Below, in pieces: positions 25,726-34,313 of a DNA stretch of 49,975 nt. The notes under the pieces are model-generated. The model ran no database searches, was not told the origin of the DNA, and saw only the letters and a list, made by a program, of their open reading frames with translations. Each line of letters begins with the position of its first letter. The stretch's first letter is position 1. This stretch comes from CAZGGW01 sp964525365 (GTDB taxonomy: Bacteria; Bacillota_I; Bacilli_A; RF39; UBA660), in the NCBI GenBank assembly GCA_964525365.1, contig CAZGGW010000004.1, forward strand, positions 1 through 49,975, in the 5' to 3' direction. A program made the translations under genes and the position numbers.

Positions 25726-26409
25726 TTATTTTATACTTCTACATATTGCGAATTTAGAAAATGATTCTCTAAATGTTGGAACGGTCTCAAGTACATTTGC
25801 AATATGTTCTGGCAATATTTCATTAAATTTTACTTCCATTATCACTTTCCCTTTATCCATCATATTTATTCCTAATAAATTCGGATCAAATATATCATTA
25901 TTTAAATTCCCAGAACTAACATCTTCATCAAATGTAATTCTAGTATCGGATATTGGATATGTGTAAGCTAATCTTTTATAATCTACTACTATTGACGGAA
26001 CAAGATGTTTAACCTTCATTTCAGTAATAAATTCAAATAATAATGTATTGGGTTTAGCTTCTATATTTTCTATACTACCACTTATAAGATTATCACAGAT
26101 TTTTTCATTTATCAACATTTGTTTCTTTCTTGTCAAATAATTATACTTATATTTACATTCAAGTCTTATAAATCTTTTATCATTATTATAAAGTCTTATT
26201 CTATATTTTTGTCTGTATTCTATTCCATCTACTTTTTCATAAAACGCAGTTGAAAATAGATCATCAAAATATAAACTTCTTATAAAATATGTATTATCTT
26301 CATTAATTGAGTTTTTATCCACATCCATTATTAAAGATAAATTATATTTAAGTCGCTCCGCATCATTTTTATTTAATATAAATTTTATTTCATTTCTATA
26401 TTCACTCAT
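25726..26409 (-). CDS. VTC-domain polyphosphate polymerase
   Basis: A 227-residue protein of the CYTH-like triphosphate tunnel superfamily, VTC branch, which makes polyphosphate from ATP. The tunnel residues appear in order: NEIKFILN, FIRSLYFDD, YRQKYRIRLYN, RLECKYKYN, a VDYKRLAYTY strand, RITFDEDV and VIMEVKFNE. It is a single soluble domain, so membrane coupling probably comes through the adjacent DUF4956 protein. It overlaps or abuts its neighbours (one base shared with the CotH gene). Confidence 0.88.
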   Translation of the reverse strand: MSEYRNEIKFILNKNDAERLKYNLSLIMDVDKNSINEDNTYFIRSLYFDDLFSTAFYEKVDGIEYRQKYRIRLYNNDKRFIRLECKYKYNYLTRKKQMLINEKICDNLISGSIENIEAKPNTLLFEFITEMKVKHLVPSIVVDYKRLAYTYPISDTRITFDEDVSSGNLNNDIFDPNLLGINMMDKGKVIMEVKFNEILPEHIANVLETVPTFRESFSKFAICRSIK

Positions 26410-29297
26410 TATAAATCTCCAAAATATTTATTATATTCTTTAGTAGAAAGTTTAAAATAACTTTTAGCATGTTTTAACATATAACTTTGTCTTACTTTTA
26501 CATAATTCTTTATATATTTTATTCTGCTTTCATACTCACTTCTACTAATACCCCAACGTTTTAGATCTTTATCTTTATCCGGTTCTAAATCGTTATATAT
26601 TTCTGTAAGTCTTTTATTTACATTATCTTTATTCCAAACTTCTTTTATACTTTTTGCCATTATTGTTAAATAAGTATCTACGAATTCATCATTCTTCATT
26701 AAATTTCTTAAAAGTACTGTACTAACATGAAATCTAGGAGTCATACCACTTGGATTAGTACTAAATGTAAAATAATTATAATAATAGTTATACCAAGCCC
26801 AATCCAAATCATAAAATATAAAATGAAGTCTATTATTATCCACATCTGGATGATTAAACATTCTCAAATTTATTATATCATTGTTCGTTATATAAGATTC
26901 TGCAACCCAAAATTCACATAAATTTTCTATATTGACCTTTGTCTTAATATATTCATAATTTTCAGTTTTAGACATATCATGACTACTTACATAGGACGCT
27001 ATAGATTTATAAAGCTTATTACTTCCATACGTAACATCATTATCAATTCTATACACATTTGCTTTTTCAGACGTTACATTATAGTGATTAGCAATAAATG
27101 TTTCATCCACTTTCTCACGTATATTATAAATACCCCAGTAATCACCATTTATAAATAAGTTGACGGATTTATATGCTTGTACATCTAAAGTAGTATAATC
27201 ATCTGCAATAGAGGTACCCAAAATATCTCTTAAAAATGCTCTATTATAATCTTGAGAACCACTTCTTAATACAATTGAATTAAAAACACTATAATCTTTA
27301 TCATCGAATATTTGATAATGAAGTTCTGAATCTCCATATTGTTTTTTAAACTTTATATGAAAACTTTTTTTAGAAAGTCCACGAGTAGAGCCTCCAAACA
27401 ATTCAAATCCACAAGAAAGCGAAAAGCTACTATTTCCTTCGTAAAATTCTATATATGCTTCACGTTCTAATGTAGTATTCCAAGGATTACTTTGTATTTT
27501 TTTAAAATCACTAGGATTTAATGATAAAGAAACCACTGGTAAAGTAAGACTTTCTTTTATTATATAACTTTGAGTTATTGTTTCACTATTAATTTTTCCA
27601 CTTTCAACACTAACAGCTTTTATTACTTTTGTTTTCTTAACTGAAATAGGACCAGTATATTTTTTAGATGAAGTACTTGGTTTACTTCCATCAGTAGTGT
27701 AATATATGGTCCCATTTGCTACTAAAGTAACACTCAAATTTTCATCGTATATTCCTCCAGATTCACTAAATATTGGAGCATAAGATATACTACTTTTTCC
27801 CGAGGAATTTTTCTCCTTTGGAGTAGGACTACTCATATATAAGAATCCGTAATTATCTCCTCTTCCATAACTATATCCCTTCGGAATAGAACCCGTAAAT
27901 ACTGAATCAATTATACTATCTCCTTTATATAAGTACAATCCATCGTTATCTGATAATGAAAAGTTTGCGTGTTTATAACTTTTATTAGATAAATTAACAT
28001 CACCAGATGCAATAAGAATATACATTTCTCCACTTTTAAGTTCTTTATCGGGAAGAATATACATATCCATATTGTTAGCACTGGTTGTTATGCTATAATC
28101 TTTTAAATTAATTGTTTTATTTGAATTGTTTTTGATTTCTATCCAATCATAATAATTACCACCATTTTGACTTAAGTATTTATAATTTGATGTCATTATT
28201 TCATTTATCATCAAGTCACTAGGATTTTGATTATATTCTTCTAAAAATGATATTATCCCACTTGAAGTATTATCATATCCAAAACTAATATCAGAAGAAG
28301 TAAACATTTCATCTTTACTATATTGAAGTGCTACTCCGTTTGCTAAATTATCATATTCCACTTTATGAATTATTTTTCGTTCTTTATTACTAAGTATTAC
28401 TACACCTTTTTTTTCAAACAATTTAAATCCAGTACTTTTTATTTCACTATCAATTATATTACCAGTGTAAACGGCATATACTTCTCCACTTTTTAATTTA
28501 ATACCAGTAGGAAACTGCCATCTAAATGGTACTCCTTCTTCATTTGATAGTGAATAACCATCTAAAGAAATAGTTTCATCACTAACATTCTTAACTTCAA
28601 TAAATCCGTTAAACGTATTATTATCATCAATGAAATTGCCTTTATTTCTTGGTAATGCTTCATTTATTACAATAGTATTAGTGTTCTCATCTAATGTTAG
28701 AGAATTTATATAAGCTGCGTATCCTTCTTCAGTATTAATATATCCCGGCGTTGCTTTTGAATACACTTCCCATATTCCATTTAAATCTCTTCCCATTACT
28801 TGATTTTTATCCATCGCAAGAGTTTCCACTGCATCTATTACTTTACCACTAGATTTAGTAAGAACTAAAGTTTCTCCACCTGCACTACTAAGTTTAAAAT
28901 TTGCATATAATCCTTCTTTGTATTCACCACATAATTGTACAACCAAATATGAATTTTCTTCAATGATGGTATTAGGAAATATCCACTTTATATCTCCTTC
29001 TCTATCAGAAAGTCCATAATTAGTTATATCTACTGAGTGAGAATTTCCATTATATAGTTCTACCCAATCACAAACATTTCCCTCTGTATCACTAAATACA
29101 CCTCCGTTAGATGTCATCAATTCATTTATTACTAACTTGGTAATATTTTCGTTTCCATTTTCCGTAAGATCGCTTATTTTTAAACTTTTTTCTTTGTAAT
29201 TAATAAGAATTCCAAACGAAAGAAAAACAATTACTATCACAACACAAGTTAATAAAAACAGTTTGTTCTTTCTAAATACAGTTCTATTTATTTTCAT
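26409..29297 (-). CDS. Membrane-anchored CotH-like kinase with lamin-tail domains
   Basis: A 962-residue exported protein. One N-terminal helix (about residues 12-30) is followed by three lamin-tail domains, each starting with an 'I-N-E-x-(M/L)' strand (near 50, 209 and 363), a chitobiase/FN3-like module (TIYYTTDGSKPS near 525), then the CotH domain from about 584. CotH signatures are GDYWGIYNIREKVDETF and FYDLDWAWYN (D830, D832), matching the atypical kinase fold that phosphorylates spore-coat proteins in B. subtilis. First gene of a tightly packed five-gene operon. Here the target is probably a surface protein or polymer, not necessarily coat. Confidence 0.87.
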   Translation of the reverse strand: MKINRTVFRKNKLFLLTCVVIVIVFLSFGILINYKEKSLKISDLTENGNENITKLVINELMTSNGGVFSDTEGNVCDWVELYNGNSHSVDITNYGLSDREGDIKWIFPNTIIEENSYLVVQLCGEYKEGLYANFKLSSAGGETLVLTKSSGKVIDAVETLAMDKNQVMGRDLNGIWEVYSKATPGYINTEEGYAAYINSLTLDENTNTIVINEALPRNKGNFIDDNNTFNGFIEVKNVSDETISLDGYSLSNEEGVPFRWQFPTGIKLKSGEVYAVYTGNIIDSEIKSTGFKLFEKKGVVILSNKERKIIHKVEYDNLANGVALQYSKDEMFTSSDISFGYDNTSSGIISFLEEYNQNPSDLMINEIMTSNYKYLSQNGGNYYDWIEIKNNSNKTINLKDYSITTSANNMDMYILPDKELKSGEMYILIASGDVNLSNKSYKHANFSLSDNDGLYLYKGDSIIDSVFTGSIPKGYSYGRGDNYGFLYMSSPTPKEKNSSGKSSISYAPIFSESGGIYDENLSVTLVANGTIYYTTDGSKPSTSSKKYTGPISVKKTKVIKAVSVESGKINSETITQSYIIKESLTLPVVSLSLNPSDFKKIQSNPWNTTLEREAYIEFYEGNSSFSLSCGFELFGGSTRGLSKKSFHIKFKKQYGDSELHYQIFDDKDYSVFNSIVLRSGSQDYNRAFLRDILGTSIADDYTTLDVQAYKSVNLFINGDYWGIYNIREKVDETFIANHYNVTSEKANVYRIDNDVTYGSNKLYKSIASYVSSHDMSKTENYEYIKTKVNIENLCEFWVAESYITNNDIINLRMFNHPDVDNNRLHFIFYDLDWAWYNYYYNYFTFSTNPSGMTPRFHVSTVLLRNLMKNDEFVDTYLTIMAKSIKEVWNKDNVNKRLTEIYNDLEPDKDKDLKRWGISRSEYESRIKYIKNYVKVRQSYMLKHAKSYFKLSTKEYNKYFGDL

Positions 29298-29315
29298 TAA
29301 TTACTCCTACTAAAT

Positions 29316-29344
29316 ATTTAACCACACTCAAGTTATTTTTTCAA
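29316..29344 (-). promoter_or_regulatory. Promoter of the CotH/VTC operon
   Basis: TTGAAA (29339-29344), 17-base spacer and extended TGGTTAAAT -10 (29316-29321) on the minus strand, before the GGAGTAATTA ribosome site. The radical SAM gene is divergent, with its own TGATATAAT -10. Confidence 0.45.
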
Positions 29345-29395
29345 TAAAAACTACTTTAAGATGTAAAGAAATGATATAATTATCAAAGAGGAAAT

Positions 29396-30304
29396 ATGTT
29401 TAAAAATACTATAGATAATAAAAGATATTACACATTAAATTGTTTTTTTAAAAATAAATTTAATACTAAAGTTTCTAAGATACCATTAGATGCTGGATTT
29501 TCATGTCCTAACAAGATAAATGGTGGCTGTATATATTGTAAAGATTCTAGTGCTTCTAATATTATTAATAAACAAGATACAATTAAAGAACAATTTGAAA
29601 ATGGTAAACAAGTATTACAAAAAAAATGGCCTAATTCAAAATTCATTGCATACTTTCAAGCTGGTAGTAATACATATGCAAATTTAAATATTTTAAAAAG
29701 CACATTTAATCAAGTTTTAAATTACAAAGATCTTGTCGGAATTAGCATTGCTACTAGACCAGATTGTATAACAAATGAATGCTTGGAATATCTAAGTGAA
29801 CTTAATAAGAAAACATTTTTAACTATTGAACTTGGACTTCAATCTAGCAATGATAAAACTTTAAAATTAATTAATAGAGGACATACTAAAAAAGACTTTA
29901 CTAATTGCGTAAAAAGGTTAAAACAAAAAAATATTTTTGTAGTAGCACATATTATTAATGGACTACCAAACGAAAACGAAAAAGATATGTTGGATACAGT
30001 TAAGTATTTAAACAAATTAAATATTGATGGAATAAAAATACATATGCTATATATTTCAAAAGGAACAAAAATAGAAAGGTTAAATTTTCATATATTAACA
30101 AAAGAAGAATATATAGGTATTGTTTGTAATCAATTAGAATATTTAAATGAAAATATAATAATAGAAAGAATCACAGGTGATCCGATAAAGGAAGACTTAA
30201 TATCTCCTACTTGGTTACTGAAAAAGTTTTGCATATTAAATGATATTGATAAAGAAATGAAAAGAAGAAATATTTATCAAGGAGATAAAGTCATAAAAAC
30301 ATAA
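29396..30304 (+). CDS. TIGR01212-type radical SAM protein
   Basis: A 302-residue iron-sulfur enzyme. The cluster-binding cysteines appear as FSCPNKINGGCIYCKD (about residues 37-52), the TIGR01212/YtqA form, in which the first Cys is separated from a GGCxxC pair. Other family signs are AYFQAGSNTYA, ATRPDCI, ELGLQSSNDKTL, NRGHT and AHIINGLPNE. Homologues have been linked to tRNA modification, but the substrate is not known from sequence. AGAGG precedes the ATG; a shared terminator follows. Confidence 0.88.
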   Translation: MFKNTIDNKRYYTLNCFFKNKFNTKVSKIPLDAGFSCPNKINGGCIYCKDSSASNIINKQDTIKEQFENGKQVLQKKWPNSKFIAYFQAGSNTYANLNILKSTFNQVLNYKDLVGISIATRPDCITNECLEYLSELNKKTFLTIELGLQSSNDKTLKLINRGHTKKDFTNCVKRLKQKNIFVVAHIINGLPNENEKDMLDTVKYLNKLNIDGIKIHMLYISKGTKIERLNFHILTKEEYIGIVCNQLEYLNENIIIERITGDPIKEDLISPTWLLKKFCILNDIDKEMKRRNIYQGDKVIKT

Positions 30305-30305
30305 A

Positions 30306-30336
30306 AAATATACTTTTTATTAAAAGTATATTATTT
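30306..30336. terminator. Shared terminator
   Basis: AATATACTTTT (30307-30317) pairs with AAAAGTATATT (30322-30332), flanked by A and T runs, between the convergent radical SAM and collagen-like genes. Confidence 0.7.
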
Positions 30337-30393
30337 TTTATAGATTTTTTAATATATTGAAAGTAATTTGAATTTTATCAATAGTTTATATTT

Positions 30394-31268
30394 TTACTTT
30401 ATAGATAAAGAAACATCATCTATAATAATTGATTGCTTACCAATTGCTGTTACACTCAATTCCACGATTATAGAAGTGGTTCCAACCGGTGCTTGTGTAG
30501 TTATTAATTTGTAATATCCAAAATTACTAGATGATCCTACAATATCTTTTTTTCTTATATTTATTGTTCCACCAACACTACTACCTAAATTAGTAACAAA
30601 AGTAACCGTAGCAGTTAAACCTGTATTATCTCCATTGGAATTCAAAAAAAATGATAATTCGTAATAACACATCTCTTTTATTCCTGTAACTATTTGACTT
30701 ATTTTTGACTCATCTTCGACACTAATAGATTTATTACCCGAATGAACTCTTCCACTATCATTTTCTGAGGAAATTCCACTAGGATTAGTTAAAGTCCAAT
30801 GAAGAGGCTTCTCTTCAATTATTTCTTCAAATCCGCCATTTTTTATTAATTCTCCATTTGATTTACATTTACAACTACAATCTCCTTTAGGACCAGTAGG
30901 ACCAGTTGGGCCTGTTAACCCAATTGACCCAGTTGGGCCTGTTGGACCTGTAGGACCAATAGGACCTGTTTGCCCGTCTTTTCCATCATAACCTTTAGGA
31001 ATTACAAAATCCAATACATGATTAGGACTTCCGGTAACATCAGTTACTTCAGCAGACGTTCCTGCATCTCCTGTTGTTGTATTTCTAATTGTTATAGTAT
31101 CTGCGCTTCCATTTGCGCCTGTTGACCCAGTTGGACCGGTTGGACCTGTGGGCCCAGTAGGCCCCGCAGGTCCATAACAGCACACATATTTTAAATTACA
31201 TTTATATCTTGAGTTTTTAATATTGCATCTTTAGAAAAATTGATTTTCTTAGCATTACAACATCGCAT
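30394..31268 (-). CDS. BclA-like collagen-repeat surface protein, frameshifted near its start
   Basis: A probable surface or exosporium fibre protein. The main frame (from GTG 31185, 263 residues) begins CCYGPAGPTG and has two Gly-X-Thr/Pro collagen stretches (about residues 5-25 and 72-100) around an 80-base non-collagen insert (DAGTSAEV...FVIPKG). Next come CSCKCK and a beta-rich C-terminal domain (about 110-263) resembling a carbohydrate-binding module. No good ribosome site precedes the GTG. ATG 31268 has AGGAGG at ideal spacing and starts MRCCNAKKINFSKDAILK, then runs out of frame after a five-A run near 31220. One extra A would join the frames through KCNLKYVCCYGP. This is a sequencing slip, a real frameshift or phase variation. 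Confidence 0.75.
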
Positions 31269-31370
31269 ACATATTCCTCCTTAATACATTATATGAAAAA
31301 ATATATATTCACTTAATTTAAACACATACAAAAATAGCTAAACTTAATTTTTGTTTTTTTTAATTTATCA

Positions 31371-31400
31371 TAAAAAACTCACATCACTATGATGCGAGTT
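31371..31400 (-). terminator. Terminator after tRNA-Arg
   Basis: AACTCACATCA (31376-31386) pairs with TGATGCGAGTT (31390-31400) over 11 positions with one G-U, followed by a T run on the minus strand. Confidence 0.75.
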
Positions 31401-31409
31401 GTAAACAAG

Positions 31410-31486
31410 TGGCGTCCTTGAGGGGATTTGAACCTCCGACCTATCCCTTAGGAGGGGATTGCTCTATCCAGCTGAGCTACAAGGAC
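31410..31486 (-). tRNA. tRNA-Arg (anticodon CCT)
   Basis: A 77-base cloverleaf with encoded CCA. Acceptor GTCCTTG pairs with CAAGGAC, discriminator G. The D arm contains AGCTCAGCTGG, the anticodon stem ATCCC/GGGAT encloses the loop CTCCTAA (anticodon CCT, codon AGG), and the T arm contains GGTTCAAATCC. It begins one base after the stop of the HD-domain gene, so both may share a transcript. Confidence 0.97.
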
Positions 31487-31487
31487 A

Positions 31488-31970
31488 TTAATCTAAGAAG
31501 TTAAACATAAATATAATTAAGAGTGACATTGAAAATGAAAATTCATATCTAATGCATTCGTATACACTAACGATTTTGTCACTTATACTAACTACAACTG
31601 TTTCTTTATATTTAGGTAACGACAAAGTAAGTGGATACATATGTTTCTTAATTATATCTTCTTCTTTTACGTTGATATTAAAATATTTTCTAGAATTATC
31701 AAGTGCTACATAAGGATGACTTTTCAAATAATGACGATAATCATTTTTATCCACTTCCTCTTCTGTGAAAAAGTCATGTAAAAATGCTCCTCTTGTTGTA
31801 CTTACATAATCTAAATGAAGAAAAGAAGAAATATAAAAACTAAGTAAAGCTACTCTTTTCATATGATCTTTTCTACTTGTACCATGATGAAAAATACCTT
31901 TCATAGTTCTATACTCTTCAATATTATCAAATTCTTTTTTTATTCTTTTATATTCATTATATGACTTCAT
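31488..31970 (-). CDS. HD-domain phosphohydrolase
   Basis: A 160-residue metal-dependent hydrolase of the HD superfamily, whose members cut phosphate esters of nucleotides. The metal ligands are H36 (KDHMKRV), H65-D66 (AFLHDFF) and D131 (ISDKIVSVYE), with a further His at 110 (KKHMYPL). The last 20 residues are hydrophobic (MSLLIIFMFNFL), possibly membrane-associated. Substrate is unknown. The stop codon is one base from the tRNA-Arg gene. Confidence 0.8.
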   Translation of the reverse strand: MKSYNEYKRIKKEFDNIEEYRTMKGIFHHGTSRKDHMKRVALLSFYISSFLHLDYVSTTRGAFLHDFFTEEEVDKNDYRHYLKSHPYVALDNSRKYFNINVKEEDIIKKHMYPLTLSLPKYKETVVVSISDKIVSVYECIRYEFSFSMSLLIIFMFNFLD

Positions 31971-32021
31971 TACTTCTCCACGAACTTTATAATTATAACA
32001 CTTTTTATTAAAAAAGTCGAA

Positions 32022-32390
32022 TTATATCCACCTTGGAATATATAAGTTTCTTGTATATCCATCTATATATTTTTCATAAACTTTATTTAGTTCTTTTGCT
32101 ATATATTTAATTACATCATTTACTTCTTTTTTTATTTTAATACCAATAATTAAAGTACTTAGTTCTTTTCTAAAATATACATCACTAAAATATCGTTCAA
32201 TAGTTTTATTAAACTTAGTCAGTAACTTAATGTCATCTTTTGAATCTATATTTGTTTTCTCTACTAATTCTTCAAATATTTGAATTAGTTTTCCGGTGAT
32301 CGCATCGTTCTCAGCAAATTCTTCTTCTATTATTTTATAATAATTAGGAACATACTTTAAAACTTTCAAATTGTTTTCATAATTTTCCAT
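32022..32390 (-). CDS. Hypothetical small helical protein
   Basis: A 122-residue soluble protein, acidic at the start and basic at the end, predicted to be mostly alpha-helical (long Lys/Glu/Ile stretches without Gly or Pro, and only three Pro-containing positions at the ends). No motif or signal peptide is visible. It sits nine bases after rseP on the same strand and may be cotranscribed with cdsA-rseP. I do not recognise the family. Confidence 0.6.
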   Translation of the reverse strand: MENYENNLKVLKYVPNYYKIIEEEFAENDAITGKLIQIFEELVEKTNIDSKDDIKLLTKFNKTIERYFSDVYFRKELSTLIIGIKIKKEVNDVIKYIAKELNKVYEKYIDGYTRNLYIPRWI

Positions 32391-32398
32391 AAAACCCT

Positions 32399-33451
32399 CT
32401 AAAATAACTTTAATATATCATTTAATGTAATATATATCATTAATAAAAGTAATAATGCTACTCCTATTTTATTTAATACTATTTCTATCTTTGGACTTAA
32501 TTTTTTACCTTTTATTTTTTCTATTAATAATAATAATATCCTTCCACCGTCAAATATTGGTATTGGAAATAAATTAATCACTCCAACATTTACACTTAAA
32601 TAAGCAGTTAAGAATATAAGTGTTTCCATTCCACTTGCCTTTACCTGATCAATTATGGTAAATACACCTATTGGACCACTCAAATTACTCATACTGACAC
32701 CACCAGTAAACAATTTACCAATTATTACAAATAATGATACAAATAACGTACCAAACTCAACAAGTGCATAACTAAGAGCCTTGAAAAATCCATATTCTTT
32801 TTCTTCTGCTGCCGCAGTTATTCCAAACACTTTGGAAGTTTCACCATCTACTACTACTTCTTTTGGAACAATTTCATAACTATTTGTAATACCATTACCG
32901 CTAGTTATTAAAAATGTATATTTATCATTTTCTACTTTAGTATTAAGTTCAAGTAAAATATCGTCCCAAGAATTAACTTCCACTCCATTAATACTTATAA
33001 TATTAGATCCAACTTCTATCCCTGCTTCATCAAAAGCACTTTCTTCTAAAACATTTCCTATTGTTGTATTAGGAATAGGCACTCCATAACAAAGACCATT
33101 TATAAATAGAAGTAATATTGTAAATATAAAATTAAATATAATTCCCATAATAAGTACTAAGAATCTTTGTAAAAAGCTTTTGTTTTCTAAGACTTCTTCT
33201 TTTTTTATCTTTGTATTTTCTTCTTCAACGGATGCCATGGCAACAAATCCACCGAGTGGCAAAGCTCTAATTGAATATGTTGTGTTATCATTTTTAAATT
33301 TAAATTTAAAAATTCGTGGACCCATACCAATCGCAAATTCATCAATATGTACACCTGCTTTTTTAGCAGAAATAAAATGTCCAAATTCATGTACAAATAC
33401 AATTATTCCTAACATTAAAATTAATATAAGTAGTGTTAATAAAAAATTCAT
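32399..33451 (-). CDS. rseP: RseP/RasP site-2 intramembrane metalloprotease
   Basis: A 350-residue zinc protease that cleaves anti-sigma factors, signal peptides and division proteins within the membrane. The zinc motif HEFGH is at about residues 21-25, one PDZ domain is central (VLEESAFDEAGIEVGSNIISINGVEV), and the third ligand is in NLFPIPIFDGGRIL. GGAGAATATATG gives the start. It follows cdsA by 11 bases in the conserved cdsA-rseP pair; dxr, often between them, is absent. Confidence 0.95.
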   Translation of the reverse strand: MNFLLTLLILILMLGIIVFVHEFGHFISAKKAGVHIDEFAIGMGPRIFKFKFKNDNTTYSIRALPLGGFVAMASVEEENTKIKKEEVLENKSFLQRFLVLIMGIIFNFIFTILLLFINGLCYGVPIPNTTIGNVLEESAFDEAGIEVGSNIISINGVEVNSWDDILLELNTKVENDKYTFLITSGNGITNSYEIVPKEVVVDGETSKVFGITAAAEEKEYGFFKALSYALVEFGTLFVSLFVIIGKLFTGGVSMSNLSGPIGVFTIIDQVKASGMETLIFLTAYLSVNVGVINLFPIPIFDGGRILLLLIEKIKGKKLSPKIEIVLNKIGVALLLLLMIYITLNDILKLF

Positions 33452-33462
33452 ATATTCTCCTT

Positions 33463-34263
33463 CTAAAGCAACTCTGCTATAAAACTAAATGCCAATATAA
33501 CAAATATTATACTATCTAATCTATCTAATATACCGCCATGTCCTGGTATTAAATTAGAAAAGTCTTTTATATTATAGGTTCTTTTGATTGATGAAAATAC
33601 TAAATCACCAATTTGTCCTATTATAGTAAGAAATAAAATTATAATAATTAGTATTATTATACTACCCGTATAATTAAAGAAAGTAATATAGAAGAGACTA
33701 CTAACTATTGTTCCCATCACACTTCCACCAATAAATCCTTCTACTGATTTATTTGGAGAAATGCTTTCACATAGTTTGTGTTTTCCTATTAAACTACCAG
33801 TCAAATAAGCAAAAGTATCAGTAATCGTAGTAATAAGTAATAAGAAGATAAGATAATTAAGATTAAACATTCTAATAGTAATTATATAATTAAATGCTAC
33901 TCCTAAAAAGAATATACTTCCCATTAGAAACAATGCATCATTAATATTATATTTATTATTATCATGATATATAACTAATGGACATAAAAGTAAAAATATA
34001 ATTGCTGTTACTACTTTATAATCAATATAAAATATCATTTCACTACCTTCAACATGAGATAGTATTAAAAAAATAAGCGATCCATAACTACACATTTTGA
34101 CAAACCATGGGAGTTTACTTTTTTTGTCTTTTAAATCAATCATTTCTTTTAACCCCAATATTCCTATCAAACCTATTCCAATATAAAAGGGAATACCTCC
34201 GATAAGTAATAATGGTATTATTATTGCAAGTATCACTATGGCACTAATTATTCTTGTTTTCAT
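33463..34263 (-). CDS. cdsA: Phosphatidate cytidylyltransferase
   Basis: A 266-residue membrane enzyme that makes CDP-diacylglycerol from phosphatidic acid and CTP, the branch point for phosphatidylglycerol and cardiolipin. The family signature is SPNKSVEGFIGG followed by the C-terminal GDLVFSSIKR and HGGILDRLDSIIF. About eight helices are present. No uppS gene is upstream, unlike many Firmicutes. Confidence 0.95.
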   Translation of the reverse strand: MKTRIISAIVILAIIIPLLLIGGIPFYIGIGLIGILGLKEMIDLKDKKSKLPWFVKMCSYGSLIFLILSHVEGSEMIFYIDYKVVTAIIFLLLCPLVIYHDNNKYNINDALFLMGSIFFLGVAFNYIITIRMFNLNYLIFLLLITTITDTFAYLTGSLIGKHKLCESISPNKSVEGFIGGSVMGTIVSSLFYITFFNYTGSIIILIIIILFLTIIGQIGDLVFSSIKRTYNIKDFSNLIPGHGGILDRLDSIIFVILAFSFIAELL

Positions 34264-34313
34264 ATATTACCTCTTTTTAAATTTTATCATTTATATTTTT
34301 ATTTTTCAATTAT

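Noticed and set aside
30880..31180. GGACC/TGG repeats as a DNA repeat array or CRISPR
   Set aside because: They are the coding repeats for Gly-Pro-Thr collagen triplets in a continuous frame, with no spacer structure. No CRISPR array was seen anywhere in the window.
31200..31240. Programmed ribosomal frameshift in the collagen-like gene
   Set aside because: The sequence before the collagen frame has only five A residues and no tandem slippery heptamer in the right phase, and no stimulatory structure is obvious; a plain indel or phase variation is simpler.
31410..31486. tRNA-Arg as an attachment site for a mobile element
   Set aside because: The genes on both sides are ordinary (HD protein, collagen-like protein) and no integrase or 3'-end direct repeat is visible.
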